Assembly (NCBI GenBank): GCA_001839685.1
Contig: MLAK01001034.1
Coordinates: forward strand, 1-37,679
DNA from: Tritrichomonas foetus
Taxonomy: Eukaryota; Parabasalia; Tritrichomonadida; Tritrichomonadidae
Reading direction: 5' to 3'
DNA length: 37,679 nucleotides
Below the pieces are notes generated by a model. That model was given only the letters and a program-made list of their open reading frames with translations. It searched no databases and had not been told where the DNA came from. Positions 1-10,288 of the stretch are shown here, one piece after another. The number at the start of each line of letters is the position of its first letter. The stretch's first letter is position 1. A program made the translations under genes and the position numbers.

Positions 1-587
1 TCACACATAAACACAGGATTTATTCCTGGAGTTTTTTTAGTCAAGTATACAAATATTTGACAAGATATTTAGGTTTTTAAGTAAAAATTAATTTCTATCT
101 GTAACGTACAGAAGGTGAATTTTAGTGATTACTTATATTGAAAAATTGAGAGTTTGGATACAAGAAAAACACTTCACCAGAAAATGCCCTCACAATTTTT
201 TTGAAAACGCTATTATAAAAAAGTTCAGCCCTAGATACAAGAAAAACACTTCACCAGAAAATGCCCTCACAATTTTTTTGAAAACGCTATTATAAAAAAG
301 TTCAGCCCTAATCTTGATCTCTCTTAAAAAAAAAAAAGATATTCAATAATCAATTAATTAAATGTTCATAATAATTGACATTAGAAACCAAGTTAACAAA
401 GAAATAATGAATCAATTCAAAAAAGCTATAGATTTCAATATTTATATGGTCTTAACATTTGAATTATTTCAAGTTTCTCTGAAAAAGTCTATTCAAAATT
501 TCTGAATTATCCATATTTTATTCAATTTGATTCTTGGTTTTGTGTGTTTCATTGTAAATTCAATCGCTTCAAAATCGCAACGAAAAA
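1..587. other. Spacer upstream of the cyclase gene
   Basis: This is AT-rich sequence with no supported gene. It contains the exact 77-bp tandem duplication listed separately. Close to the cyclase ATG lies the pyrimidine-rich TTTCATTGTAA at about 548-558, a possible trichomonad initiator-like element (TCA followed by pyrimidine or T/A). That assignment is inference. Confidence 0.6.
157..310. repeat. Exact 77-bp tandem duplication (two copies)
   Basis: The block at 157-233 is repeated without a mismatch at 234-310, head to tail. Each unit starts GATACAAGAAAAACACTTCA and ends GTTCAGCCCTA. It lies about 280 bp upstream of the cyclase start. Perfect identity suggests a recent duplication, or an assembly artefact. 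It has no coding potential that I can see. Confidence 0.95.
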
Positions 588-3500
588 ATGGCTGAGAGCT
601 CGCATGCAGCTCCAGTCTATTCTTTCTCGTCCGGGAACAGTAACGACTCTTTTAATTCGAACTCTCTCGCCAAATACCACGGATTGATCCGCCAAAATTA
701 TCTCAAAGTATTTCGTCGTGATTTGCTCCAGCTCTTTGGCTACGTTTACTCAATAGCGCCACCGTTTGCAATAGTCCACAATATCATGACGGTTTTTCGA
801 ATAATTCAATTTTTGATGCCGGCGCTATGTCCATCATTTCCCAATTTTTGGACCATTGGCAGCGTTGAACAGGTCACAATGGACGTTCTATCGGTAGTCT
901 ATTATGTTTTGCCGACGACATCGCGAATAAACGGATCAAGGATATTGATATATTTTTATATTGCCGTCCAAGCCTCAGTTTTTATTGTTACATTTGTTTC
1001 AATGTTTTACTTTAAGAAATATGCAAAACTGCCGAGTTTTATTCCACCATTTCTCGCTTTTTATAATGCAACCTTCGGTCATTATCTACATCCAATAATT
1101 ATAGCAATTTCATTTGAAGGCTTGTCGTATGTGATTACTCGAACATATCCAGCACAAAATTCTGAAGTAGAGTTTATTTGTTTATTCATCATAACGTTTA
1201 TTTTGATGGGGCTTCATATTTATATTATTATTCTAACGAGTCAGACTTTAGTATTTCGGCCAAATTCACTCATTTCAGCAACTTCTACTCCACAGAATCT
1301 TATTTTTGCAGCAACTATTCTTGTTAATGCATTTTTGGGAATGGCAGGTCCTTTGTCAAGAATTCCTCAATTAGTTTTCCTTGTATTAACGATTATTGTA
1401 TATGCATTATCATCATTTTCAGTTTTCATCACTGGTGGCTTTATATTCAACTATCAAGCCAATATGGTTCTTTCTTCATCAATTACTGGATTTTTCTTTA
1501 CAATTTTGGTTTTTGTATGCGTATATTTAGGGAAACCGAGTGAATTAATGTTTTTCTTTATTTTTATTATATTTTTTGTTCTTGTTACAATTATTAACTA
1601 TTTCATCCTTCGGCGACTGTCTCTTAACAATATGCGAATTCTTGATGTGATTTATGAAAATTCCACAAATTTCGAAATTGTGAAGAACCCTAATCATTTT
1701 TTGAATCTTGTTGTTACTGGATTGGATAATGCGCATCCAGTCATTATTGAATTGAAGTTTTTTTCATTAGCAATTGAACAATGGCAAAGTAGTCAAGTAA
1801 TTTGGTATATTTTTGCAAAATTCGTGGCAATTTATCCAGAAGAAACACAAACATTATCATGGATCTTTCATAATATTACTTCTTTAAAGCTTACTGGTTC
1901 AGCAATTAGATGTATCAAAGAACAAACTTTGTCAATTTCAAGACAAAGAGAACCGAATCTATCTACTGAACTCAAAACAAAATTAAGTATAATAAATAAG
2001 CAAGTGCAATCAACAAAACACAAACTGAGACATGTTTGGGATGTTGTCATTCAAGGAAACATCGGAGAAGTTGAGGCTTCAACAAAACGTGCATTAAGTG
2101 CGATTAGTCAAGTCGATGCTGATTTTAAGCATCTTGTTAGACAATATCCAAATAATAGATTTGTGACTAGAACCTATTCGCGATTTTTATTTGATATTGC
2201 CGCAGACCATATTATGTCTAATCAGATGATTGAAAAAACACGTTTATTACAACGTGGAATAGCTGTAAATAGTGATCAAACTCATGAATTGGGTTTATCT
2301 ATTTTGAAAAACTTGCCAGACAATATAAAAAGTCAAAGAGATAATCAACAAATGATGAATATTGAAAGTCCGCCATCAATTAATCAAGAACAAACTGACT
2401 TTGATGACGAAATTCGACCTGATATTGATCAGATTCTAACTTTACGTCATAGAATTGAAGAACTTGCAATTCCTTCTATTTTAGGAAGCAAAATCCTCAG
2501 AATAATGATCTTATTTATTTTCTTAGTAATTCCATGTATATTTGGTTTGATTTACTTTAACACATTCTTGGATACTTTACAGACACCTCTCGAATTTTTA
2601 AGTTCCCTAGCAATTTTACATGCTTATAGTTTCCAAATTTTATCATTTTCTGTTCGCTATACGTTGGAAAATGCATCATTATATGGTTCATTTAATTATT
2701 CAAATGATAATCCTCCAGCTCAATTTGGATATTCATGGAGTACTAAAGAGCAATTACGATATATTATTTCTCAAACTAGTGATAAAATTCAAGAATTTGG
2801 TACTTTTCGAAAATTTGAACAAGGAAATTCTTACATTCAACAAGCACAAAATTTAATATTCAGTAATACAGTGAATTACAATTATTATACATCACCACAG
2901 AATTATTCGAATACGAACTTATCAATTCAATCGGCAATTATGGATTTTGCAATTCAACAAAATGTCCTTTTAAGTGATGAACCGATTACACCTGCTGTAA
3001 TGAGCTCTTCAACAATATTGAATCCAATTAACAATGGGAACAATATTTCTATTAATATAAACCAAGCTTTACAGTACATGATTGATTATATTGATGAGAA
3101 AAATTCGCAAACTAGATTTATTTCATATACTTTATTGGTTGTTATAGGTATAGCTGAAATTCTCGCCTTTTTCATTTCTCTTTTTGTTGAGCTTCGTTGG
3201 ATTAAGACTAATAAACAAGAAACTTATCAATGCTTGTTAGCACTTCCAAAGAATACTGTATCAGCGCTTGCAGAAAATCTAAAGATACTTAAAAAAGAGA
3301 ATCCTTCCGAAAATCCATCACAAAATCCAAATCTTGAAATGAATAAACAAGAAGAGAATATTTTGAAAATATTCAATTCAGGTGGATGTTCTGAAACACA
3401 ATTATCTGATGTGCTTTTGATTATTTTCGGGACAATTTTAATATTTGGTTTAACAATTGGGTGCCTTGTATTGTTTTGCTTATCAGTGATTATTGAAAAC

Positions 3501-5249
3501 CGAATATTAAAAGAATCTGCTCCACACCTTGTTTATTTATTAGGATCTTATTCAATGATGCTTGGTGCTTTAACTTGCTCACATTTGGTGCTTTTGAATT
3601 TCACTGAGTATGCACCTCCTGGTTGGCCAATTGAAAGATCCATTAATCGAATGAATCTTCGATTAAACCAAAGCCGCGATTTCTATCATCTTTCTAGTTA
3701 TGGTGGTGCAGGTGACGGTCAAGTTCCATTCAAAGGATTCGAAGAAGGGGTTAAATTGGCTCAAGCTACAATTAATTGTTCTATCAATGAGTCAATTCCT
3801 AAAGACTTCAGTGAAGTTTTATCTTGTTATCCTGCTGATATGGCATTTATATTAATTGAGCCTGTTCTAACTTATTCATTTTTGCCTTTCCAAGAAGGAA
3901 TTACATCATCATTGGATATTTATGATCCTATCTATACTGCAATTTGGCGTGAAATGGTTTCTCCCTTATATAATTCTTTTTTTTATCCAATCCATTTAAC
4001 AATCATACCAACTATTACAAAACAATTGAATGAGGAGAAAAATGTTACTATTCCTGGAATTTCTACAATGCTTGTTATTACAATAGTTTTTGAAGCAATC
4101 TTATTTATTCAATTGATGATGATTGAACAACATATTCGATCAGTTTTAAAGTTGTTGTTACATTGTCCACCTGAAATTGTTTTATCTACACCGAAAATCA
4201 TGAAAATTTTTTCAGGTGACTTCTCAAGGCAAATATCAGATACAATGAACCGAGATTCTGAATTCTTTGATTCAGTGTTTGTCAGTTTACCTGATGCAAT
4301 TATGTATGCAAATTCAGAAATGATCATTCAAGCAGCAAATTTATCGTGTCAGAGAATTTTTGGCGATATAAATTTAGTTGGGATGTCAATTAAAGAATTC
4401 TTCACTTCTAGGAGGTTCACAGGTAAAACAGATATCTTATTTTCATCAGCAAACTCAAATCCTGTTGAGCCATTGATTTACAGAAAAGATGAGAATACCG
4501 AATTACATTTAGAAGCATCATCTATGTATGCTAGTGGTAAATTTGTCATGAGTTGTCGTGATGTTACTCAAGCATTTCGATACAATACTTTAATTCGAGA
4601 AGAACGAGCTAAAAGCGACCAACTCCTAGCCACAATTTTACCACCATCACTTGTTAAACGTGTTCAAGAAGGTGAAAAGAATATTTCATTTGCAGTTCAA
4701 TCAGCTTCAATTCTATTTTCTGATATTGTCGAATTTACCCCATGGTGCGGATCATTGCCAGCAGCGACTGTCATGTCTACGTTAAATATTCTTTTTAAAC
4801 GATTTGATGCAATTCTAGCATCGAAACCAACAATGACAAAAATAAAGTGTATTGGTGATTGTTATATGGCAGCTGGAGGAATCTTTGCTGAAATTAATCA
4901 ACCAACTGAACATGCCAAAGAAGTTGTATCTTTCGGAATTGAATCAATTCAAGCTATCATTGAAATTAATAAAGAAATCGGTGAAAATTTAAGGATTAGA
5001 GTCGGCGTAAATACTGGTGGACCAATTGTTGCAGGTGTTTTAGGAATTGGAAAGCCAACCTTTGAAATTCTTGGTCCAGCAATCAACATGGCTCAACAAA
5101 TGGAGCATCATGGTGTTCCAATGGCAGTACATATTTCGAGAGCGGTTTATGAACTGATTTATGGAGATACTTTCACTATTAGAGAAAGAGGAACAGTCGA
5201 TGTGAAAGGCGGATCAGTAATAACATACCTTGTTACACATAAGAACTAA
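588..5249 (+). CDS. Transmembrane class III nucleotidyl cyclase with PAS domain (trichomonad TmcB-like family)
   Basis: This 1553-residue protein probably makes cAMP at the plasma membrane. About eight hydrophobic helices occupy residues 40-345. A helical HAT/TPR-like stretch follows (about 350-600), then further membrane segments near 640-665, 847-873, 940-970, 985-1010 and 1150-1175. A PAS-like domain lies at about 1225-1330, a coupling helix contains LLATILPPSLVKR, and the C-terminus is a class III cyclase domain. Metal-binding aspartates are D1379 (FSDIVEFT) and D1424 (IGDCYMAAGG). K1420 is at the adenine-selecting position, where guanylyl cyclases have Glu, and E1493 replaces the partner Asp. 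N1500 and K1540 are conserved. The transition-state Arg position is Q1504 (NMAQQM), which is unusual and may lower or abolish activity. Trichomonas is known to carry a greatly expanded family of such cyclases, including pseudogenes. Family assignment is strong; activity and ligand are unknown. Confidence 0.93.
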   Translation: MAESSHAAPVYSFSSGNSNDSFNSNSLAKYHGLIRQNYLKVFRRDLLQLFGYVYSIAPPFAIVHNIMTVFRIIQFLMPALCPSFPNFWTIGSVEQVTMDVLSVVYYVLPTTSRINGSRILIYFYIAVQASVFIVTFVSMFYFKKYAKLPSFIPPFLAFYNATFGHYLHPIIIAISFEGLSYVITRTYPAQNSEVEFICLFIITFILMGLHIYIIILTSQTLVFRPNSLISATSTPQNLIFAATILVNAFLGMAGPLSRIPQLVFLVLTIIVYALSSFSVFITGGFIFNYQANMVLSSSITGFFFTILVFVCVYLGKPSELMFFFIFIIFFVLVTIINYFILRRLSLNNMRILDVIYENSTNFEIVKNPNHFLNLVVTGLDNAHPVIIELKFFSLAIEQWQSSQVIWYIFAKFVAIYPEETQTLSWIFHNITSLKLTGSAIRCIKEQTLSISRQREPNLSTELKTKLSIINKQVQSTKHKLRHVWDVVIQGNIGEVEASTKRALSAISQVDADFKHLVRQYPNNRFVTRTYSRFLFDIAADHIMSNQMIEKTRLLQRGIAVNSDQTHELGLSILKNLPDNIKSQRDNQQMMNIESPPSINQEQTDFDDEIRPDIDQILTLRHRIEELAIPSILGSKILRIMILFIFLVIPCIFGLIYFNTFLDTLQTPLEFLSSLAILHAYSFQILSFSVRYTLENASLYGSFNYSNDNPPAQFGYSWSTKEQLRYIISQTSDKIQEFGTFRKFEQGNSYIQQAQNLIFSNTVNYNYYTSPQNYSNTNLSIQSAIMDFAIQQNVLLSDEPITPAVMSSSTILNPINNGNNISININQALQYMIDYIDEKNSQTRFISYTLLVVIGIAEILAFFISLFVELRWIKTNKQETYQCLLALPKNTVSALAENLKILKKENPSENPSQNPNLEMNKQEENILKIFNSGGCSETQLSDVLLIIFGTILIFGLTIGCLVLFCLSVIIENRILKESAPHLVYLLGSYSMMLGALTCSHLVLLNFTEYAPPGWPIERSINRMNLRLNQSRDFYHLSSYGGAGDGQVPFKGFEEGVKLAQATINCSINESIPKDFSEVLSCYPADMAFILIEPVLTYSFLPFQEGITSSLDIYDPIYTAIWREMVSPLYNSFFYPIHLTIIPTITKQLNEEKNVTIPGISTMLVITIVFEAILFIQLMMIEQHIRSVLKLLLHCPPEIVLSTPKIMKIFSGDFSRQISDTMNRDSEFFDSVFVSLPDAIMYANSEMIIQAANLSCQRIFGDINLVGMSIKEFFTSRRFTGKTDILFSSANSNPVEPLIYRKDENTELHLEASSMYASGKFVMSCRDVTQAFRYNTLIREERAKSDQLLATILPPSLVKRVQEGEKNISFAVQSASILFSDIVEFTPWCGSLPAATVMSTLNILFKRFDAILASKPTMTKIKCIGDCYMAAGGIFAEINQPTEHAKEVVSFGIESIQAIIEINKEIGENLRIRVGVNTGGPIVAGVLGIGKPTFEILGPAINMAQQMEHHGVPMAVHISRAVYELIYGDTFTIRERGTVDVKGGSVITYLVTHKN

Positions 5250-5947
5250 TCGGATTAGTGTTAGATGTTTTATTCACATGGGATATGTATATTTATATGT
5301 TATATTATGTTTGTTGAAAAATAGTATTTCGGAATATTTTTTTTAAGGTTTTTGTTTTTATATATGTTAATTAAATGTTATTTAAATGTTTATAATCATT
5401 TCAATTTATTTGTTTTTATTATATTATTTCCTGAGAAAATTCACTAGTTTTTGATATCATGGAAAATAACTTCTGACTCTGAAATCCACGCTAAGAATGC
5501 TTTGATCTTTCATCAATCAAATAAAGCTAATGAGTACAATTATATCAATAAGCTATACATATTTTTAAGATATTAGTATGAATGATGAGTTATGATGAAT
5601 GACGTAAAAAATCAATAATTTTTATTGAAAGGAAAAAAAGGCAATTTTATCACCATCATCATGAAAAACTCAAAAACACACTGTGTGCAATGTACAAAAA
5701 TCTTTTCGAATCAAATCAAAAAAATAACAACAATAAAGAATGACAGTAAATTTGAAAGAATTCTATTTTCATGCTGTATTTTTTACTATTTATATATTAG
5801 TATCCTTTATTATCTTCATTTCCTTTATTTTTTTCTAAAAAATTTATTTTTAATAATTTCGATTTTTTTTTTCACAAGACCATCAAACATTTTTGAAATC
5901 AAAACAAATGATTTTTTTTTCGATGGATATACAATGTTGAAAAGTGG
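5250..5947. other. Convergent spacer between cyclase and PSP1 genes
   Basis: This is the 3' spacer shared by two convergent genes. It is AT-rich with many homopolymer runs. The only longer open frame (5625-5957, +) begins at TTG, has low-complexity Phe/Ile/Tyr composition and overlaps the end of the PSP1 gene, so I see no gene here. Confidence 0.6.
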
Positions 5948-6835
5948 TTATTGCTGATTTGGAACTCCAGGCGTATGTGCAAAGACATCCTGGACTGGGT
6001 GACTTCCATCATACCAAACCATCCAAATCCGAATTCCATAAATCTTGAAGAGAGATTTCACCAAACTTCGGAAATCAACATAGCTTGATGCAGTATAATA
6101 ATAAATCAATTTTTTCCCATCAAATTGAAATTCCGCACCAGTGATTTCCATTGGGAGATTAAATTCTCTCGCCTTTGATTGGCAAAGTTGAAGTGCTCTT
6201 GTTTCACGTTCAACTTTTTGAGGGAGTTGGGCAATTTCATTTTGAGCGGCTTTTCGAATAATCATTTTGGCACTTTTTGTATCCCGTTGAGTCGGCTTCG
6301 AAATGACGGCTGTGATGGTTCCGATGTCGAGTCCACGATCTGCTTCTGTAAGGACATAATCACCAACTTCGAGATTCATGTTTGGCGATGCGCGAAAAAC
6401 TATATTTCGAAATGGATGAAATTGGACAACATAATAATTGCTTTGGGGAGCTGCTCCGTCGTGTTCGATTTCTCCCATGAACGTCATGTCCTCGCTGATA
6501 CCCGTAGAGCCGCTGTATGGAATCACTGGTGCGGATTCTGAAAATGGAAACTGGGTTCGATTTCGGGAGCCGCCCGGTGAAGTGCTGGCATTTATATTTC
6601 CGTGTAGATGATGTTGCATGTGATGATTTCCGTTTTGCCGACGCTGCCCACCGAAAGAAGCTGCCGGAGAAGAAGTCGAAATGTCGAAATTCTTATTTTG
6701 TGGGGCGCCATCGTCCCAAACCTCCTTGAGGGCGGATGGAAGGAGAGGTGCGATCGATTGTTGATTTACTTGGTCATTGTTGGTGTAGAAATCATGGTCG
6801 TTATAGTCATCAATAATCTCCCACCCTTGAGTCAT
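5948..6835 (-). CDS. PSP1 C-terminal domain protein (RicT/YaaT-like)
   Basis: The protein has 295 residues. Residues 1-125 are low complexity, rich in Asn, Gln, Ser and Gly, with acidic patches. Residues about 130-285 match the PSP1 C-terminal family. A leading strand region, YYVVQFHPFRNIVFRAS then EVGDYVLTEADRGLDIGTI, resembles the N-terminal part of bacterial RicT (YaaT). It is followed by the core ITGAEFQFDGKKLIYYYTA, VDFRSLVKSLFKIYGIRI and a closing Trp/Tyr segment. Bacterial RicT acts with RicA and RicF in RNA processing and sporulation signalling; yeast Psp1 was found as a suppressor of DNA polymerase alpha mutants. The biochemical role of eukaryotic PSP1 proteins is not settled, so none is assigned. 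The first ATG of the frame is used. The gene is convergent with the cyclase. Domain call is strong, function unknown. Confidence 0.88.
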   Translation of the reverse strand: MTQGWEIIDDYNDHDFYTNNDQVNQQSIAPLLPSALKEVWDDGAPQNKNFDISTSSPAASFGGQRRQNGNHHMQHHLHGNINASTSPGGSRNRTQFPFSESAPVIPYSGSTGISEDMTFMGEIEHDGAAPQSNYYVVQFHPFRNIVFRASPNMNLEVGDYVLTEADRGLDIGTITAVISKPTQRDTKSAKMIIRKAAQNEIAQLPQKVERETRALQLCQSKAREFNLPMEITGAEFQFDGKKLIYYYTASSYVDFRSLVKSLFKIYGIRIWMVWYDGSHPVQDVFAHTPGVPNQQ

Positions 6836-7614
6836 TCGATTTTTGACAAATTGGAATTTTATTTTTTCTTTGTATTTTTTTTTTATTTCTCTTGGTTTTT
6901 TCTGAATTGAAAGGCAAGTGGGATTGTGAATGTCAAATTGAGTACTTTTATCGTGAAAAATTAATTATTTTAAGTCATTTATTGTATTTCAAGTTTACTT
7001 AAATTGAGAGATATTGTATTGTTACCTATGGAAAAATTGAAATGAATAAGATTGTAGCCTTAAAGAAAATTCTCCGCCAGAAAAAGTATGAAAAAGTTAA
7101 TAATGTTCAGAATTGACACACCCAATAGTGCTAGAAAAAGTTGAATTTCTATTGCAATAACATTCGAATCATTCAATTCTAATGGAGATTTACAAAATTT
7201 TCAGAATAATTATTTAGAATATTTCAATGTATTGTAGATGTATACAAACTAACTAGCTCTAGATGTAGAAGACCATTGAGAGATCTAAATGAATAATTGT
7301 TGATATTATTGTCATCTAAATATTATTTAATTGTAATCCTATTAATAAAATATAAATATTATAATTTAAAAATCAAGATACAGAGAAAACCAAATCCAAA
7401 AAAAAAATTGTGAGAAAAAAATAAACCCAACAGAAATTTCTGAGAATTATTGAGATAAAAAGTGATTTTATAGCATTAATATCTTGATTATTTCTTATCA
7501 TAAATCGTGCTTTTTATTATCATATGACCCTCCATCGAAAATTATAATGTTTTCCAAAATACAAAAATGAAGTATAAAAAAAATATTAATAATTTTGATA
7601 TAAATAAAAAAAAT
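6836..7614. other. Gene-free spacer
   Basis: This AT-rich sequence runs from the 5' end of the PSP1 gene to the 3' end of a probable minus-strand gene relic. I see no open frame with convincing coding composition, no tRNA-like cloverleaf and no notable repeat. Confidence 0.5.
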
Positions 7615-8261
7615 TTAGGCATCAATGAGAAGATTATGAATGTTTTGCCATCTAAATGGCGAGTCATCAGAAAATTCACTTGGCATTGAGTCTGGAAAAA
7701 AACATATTGTATTCCATTTTTCTTGATTTGGTCTTTCAATCGTTGTATCTGTATCCCTGCTTGAGAATGTGCTGTTGAGGACTGCCAGTCTATTTTCTTC
7801 ATATACTAAAATTTTATGACAGAAAAGATTTCAATACATTCTTATTTGTCAAATGGAAATTGAATGAATTCAACATCACTGAGTTAAAACTATCAAAATT
7901 TTCGCGATTTTTAATTAAAAATCGATAGAAGAAGTGTAAATAGAATTATGGGAAGCAGTATTATAATCTTTATGATTCTTGGAAAAAAAGCTTCTCACAA
8001 TTTTTTTTTAGGCTTCCTCCAAAATCGCTCTTTTTTCGGTTTAATTGTTGCAAAATTTCAAAACTATGAATAAATATGGCTCATAACTATAAAAAATAGA
8101 TTTAACAATTGACTGAAAGCTGTTCACCCGAAAACTGAAACAATAGCTTCTTCAGAATCATTTTCGAAATATTTTTGAATTCGGCCATTTGCGAAGTTTG
8201 CGATAAGGGAAATTTTCGTCATTCTTTTAGCTATTTGGNTTTTGATTTTTGACTGATGGTA
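7615..8261 (-). pseudogene. Probable decayed protein gene, family not recognised
   Basis: On the minus strand, coding-like segments follow each other in shifting frames. Reading 5' to 3', the first (8261-8127) contains QIAKRMTKISLIANFANGR and ends DSEEAIVSVFG before TGA. The next contains SIFYSYEPYLFIVLKFCNN, then a TAA, then TEKRAILEEA, another TAA, and FFSKNHKDYNTASHNSIY. A frame change follows (NRENFDSFNSVMLNSF), then a last stop-free run (7830-7615) with EENRLAVLNSTFSSRDTDTT and PFRWQNIHNLLIDA before the final TAA. Amino-acid use is more varied than expected from AT-rich spacer, but stop-free runs of this length do arise by chance here, so this is tentative. A short ATG frame at 7542-7802 overlaps in another frame and is probably a shadow. 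An ambiguous base (n) sits at 8239. Confidence 0.42.
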
Positions 8262-8658
8262 TTAAGTAATACTGATGATAAGGATCATTTTAGTGATTTC
8301 GTACGTTAAGACTATTTAGTTTGTATACATCTTGTATTGTATTAAAATTGAAAATGAGATGCAATATTGTGATAAAATTATCTATCAAAGTGATTGAATT
8401 CTATTCAAATATTCAACATTTTCGAAATATATAGAACACAATTTGCTTTCCCTTGATGATAACAAATCTCATGAGAATGTTTAGGTAATGCAGCAGAAAA
8501 ATAAAGAATCAAGTAGAGGAAAAAAACAAAATATTTACACATATAAATAAAGTAATTTTGTTATTTGAGTCTTGTAACTTCCTAATCACCGATAGAATAC
8601 AGTTTTTATGTTATATTATATATATACATAAGATTTTTATCACTAAATAAATCAGACA

Positions 8659-8956
8659 ATGTTAAATCACATTTCTGATAAATTATTTGAAAACCATTTC
8701 TCTGAAGAAGGCCTAATTAATTATGAAGCAGTATCAACGCAAAATGGGATAGCATTTCAATGATTATTATCAAATGAGATTAATCATCAGAATATTTTGA
8801 CGATTCAGAACTTTTTTATGCGGAAATTAATGAAATGGACACCATTTCATTATTATTTCTTCTTCTGGTTTATTGGTTCCACGATCAAATGATTCATCAT
8901 ATAACGATGGGATTAATTCTATAGTTTCAGCGGCACTCAAACAAATGATAGAATGA
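8659..8956 (+). pseudogene. Possible gene relic in three frames
   Basis: An ATG at 8659 opens 34 codons (MLNHISDKLFENHFSEEG, then LINYEAVSTQNGIAFQ) before TGA at 8761. Coding-like text continues in two other frames: FDDSELFYAEINEMDTIS from 8796, then IIISSSGLLVPRSNDSSYND and GINSIVSAALKQMIE from about 8849 to a TGA at 8954. Two frame changes and one in-frame stop would be needed to read it as one protein, so if real it is a pseudogene. Further short coding-like stretches occur on the same strand at about 8356-8520 and 8980-9160. I do not recognise the family, and chance is not excluded. Confidence 0.33.
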
Positions 8957-10288
8957 AAATGGAATAATTTATTTTTTGCTCATCCGATGAAAGTTTGTGC
9001 CATTTCATGTCATATTATGAAATCCAAACAATGAATCTTTGAAAATCGGAAAAATCTTTTCAAACCCTCAATATATATAGATCATATCAAGGTGTTTGTG
9101 AAATCATTAAACTGGCTCAGAATGCCAAATTTTTGGAAAAAAAATAATTGTGTTTGAATATCGATCGTTTTTTCCTTTTGTTTCATTGACAAATGCACTT
9201 AAAACATTTTTTTCTATTCATACTTTAATTGTAGGTCATTTTTATGTCATATGTTGATCGTTGTGTAAAATTGAACAATCAAAAATTTCTTCTTTGTTTT
9301 TATAAAGAATTGCAATTTAATATGATGTTTCTCTTGATATTGAATAGAAAGGATATGCCATGAAAGTGAATTCTCGGAAAATTGATTTAATTTTCGTCAG
9401 AATTGACGTTTTCCGTTTTCATACCAGATAATTAGAATCCTAATGATATTGGACATTCAAATATATAGCAATTATTTAGATTTTACGTCCATTATCTTCA
9501 ATTTTGGAAATCGAGAAACATTATCACAGTAATATTTCAATTTGGTCGGTTTTTCTAATGTTAGATATAGTTTAGAATGAATCTTGGTGATGATATAGCA
9601 AAGATAGCTTTTACAGATTTTTCATTCTGTTCATTTGATGAACTGAAAAAAAGAAATTCAATAGCTATTCAATAATTGAAGGAAATAAAAAGATAATTCT
9701 GAACATATTTTCACTTGATATTTCCTTCTAGAAATGATGTGTTTTCATTTTTCACACATGTGAAATATTTTGCATATATATTAATGAAGAAAGTACTTTT
9801 TTTTTTTTGTTTAATTTGTTTTCATAGAATTATTGTGTACATTTAATTTTTGAATACTTCTTGAAATATATCCACGTTATTTCCCAAATATGAATAAATA
9901 CACAGTGAGAACATTATTAATTGATGTTATTTTATTAAAATTTTGAATTTAAATCGTTGATACACCTATTACAACAGTAACTATATAGCAAGTACGAATA
10001 ACTACAAACTTCAAAAAATCTGGATAGATATGAGAAAACGAGTTATTTAAGAAAGCTTGAGTTCATAACGTTTGAGTGATTATTTGAATGAATTGACAAT
10101 TTTCAAACAAAAATCAGTTACTTTTTTAAAATGGGATTTCAAATTTCAATATGTTTAATTCATATTTTCTATTAATTAAATTGACAGACATCAGAAAAAT
10201 TGAAATAAATAGACCATTTTGTTTCGGAAAAAGAGCAAATTTCGTTAACTTCACTTTTTTTTCCTTTTGTTGGTTGACAACATTCCTG
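8957..10288. other. Spacer upstream of the permease gene
   Basis: This AT-rich sequence has short coding-like stretches up to about 9360, possibly continuing the upstream relic, and nothing convincing after that. Near the permease start, TTCACTTTTTTTTCC at about 10250-10264 resembles a trichomonad initiator (TCA, pyrimidine, T-rich), 36 nt before the chosen ATG. Confidence 0.45.

Noticed and set aside
5625..5957. 110-codon plus-strand open frame between cyclase and PSP1
   Set aside because: Starts at TTG, is dominated by Phe/Ile/Tyr/Lys runs, and its 3' end overlaps the PSP1 coding region.
6179..6910. Several plus-strand frames of 70-120 codons
   Set aside because: They lie antisense to the PSP1 gene, whose frame has clear family homology.
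7542..7802. 86-codon minus-strand ATG frame
   Set aside because: Its second half is hydrophobic low complexity. An overlapping frame without ATG has better composition and ends at 7615, so this one is probably a shadow of the relic.
10151..10288. 46-codon N-terminal extension of the permease
   Set aside because: Phe-rich and unlike transporter N-termini. An initiator-like TCACTTTT lies inside it and the next ATG gives a normal start.
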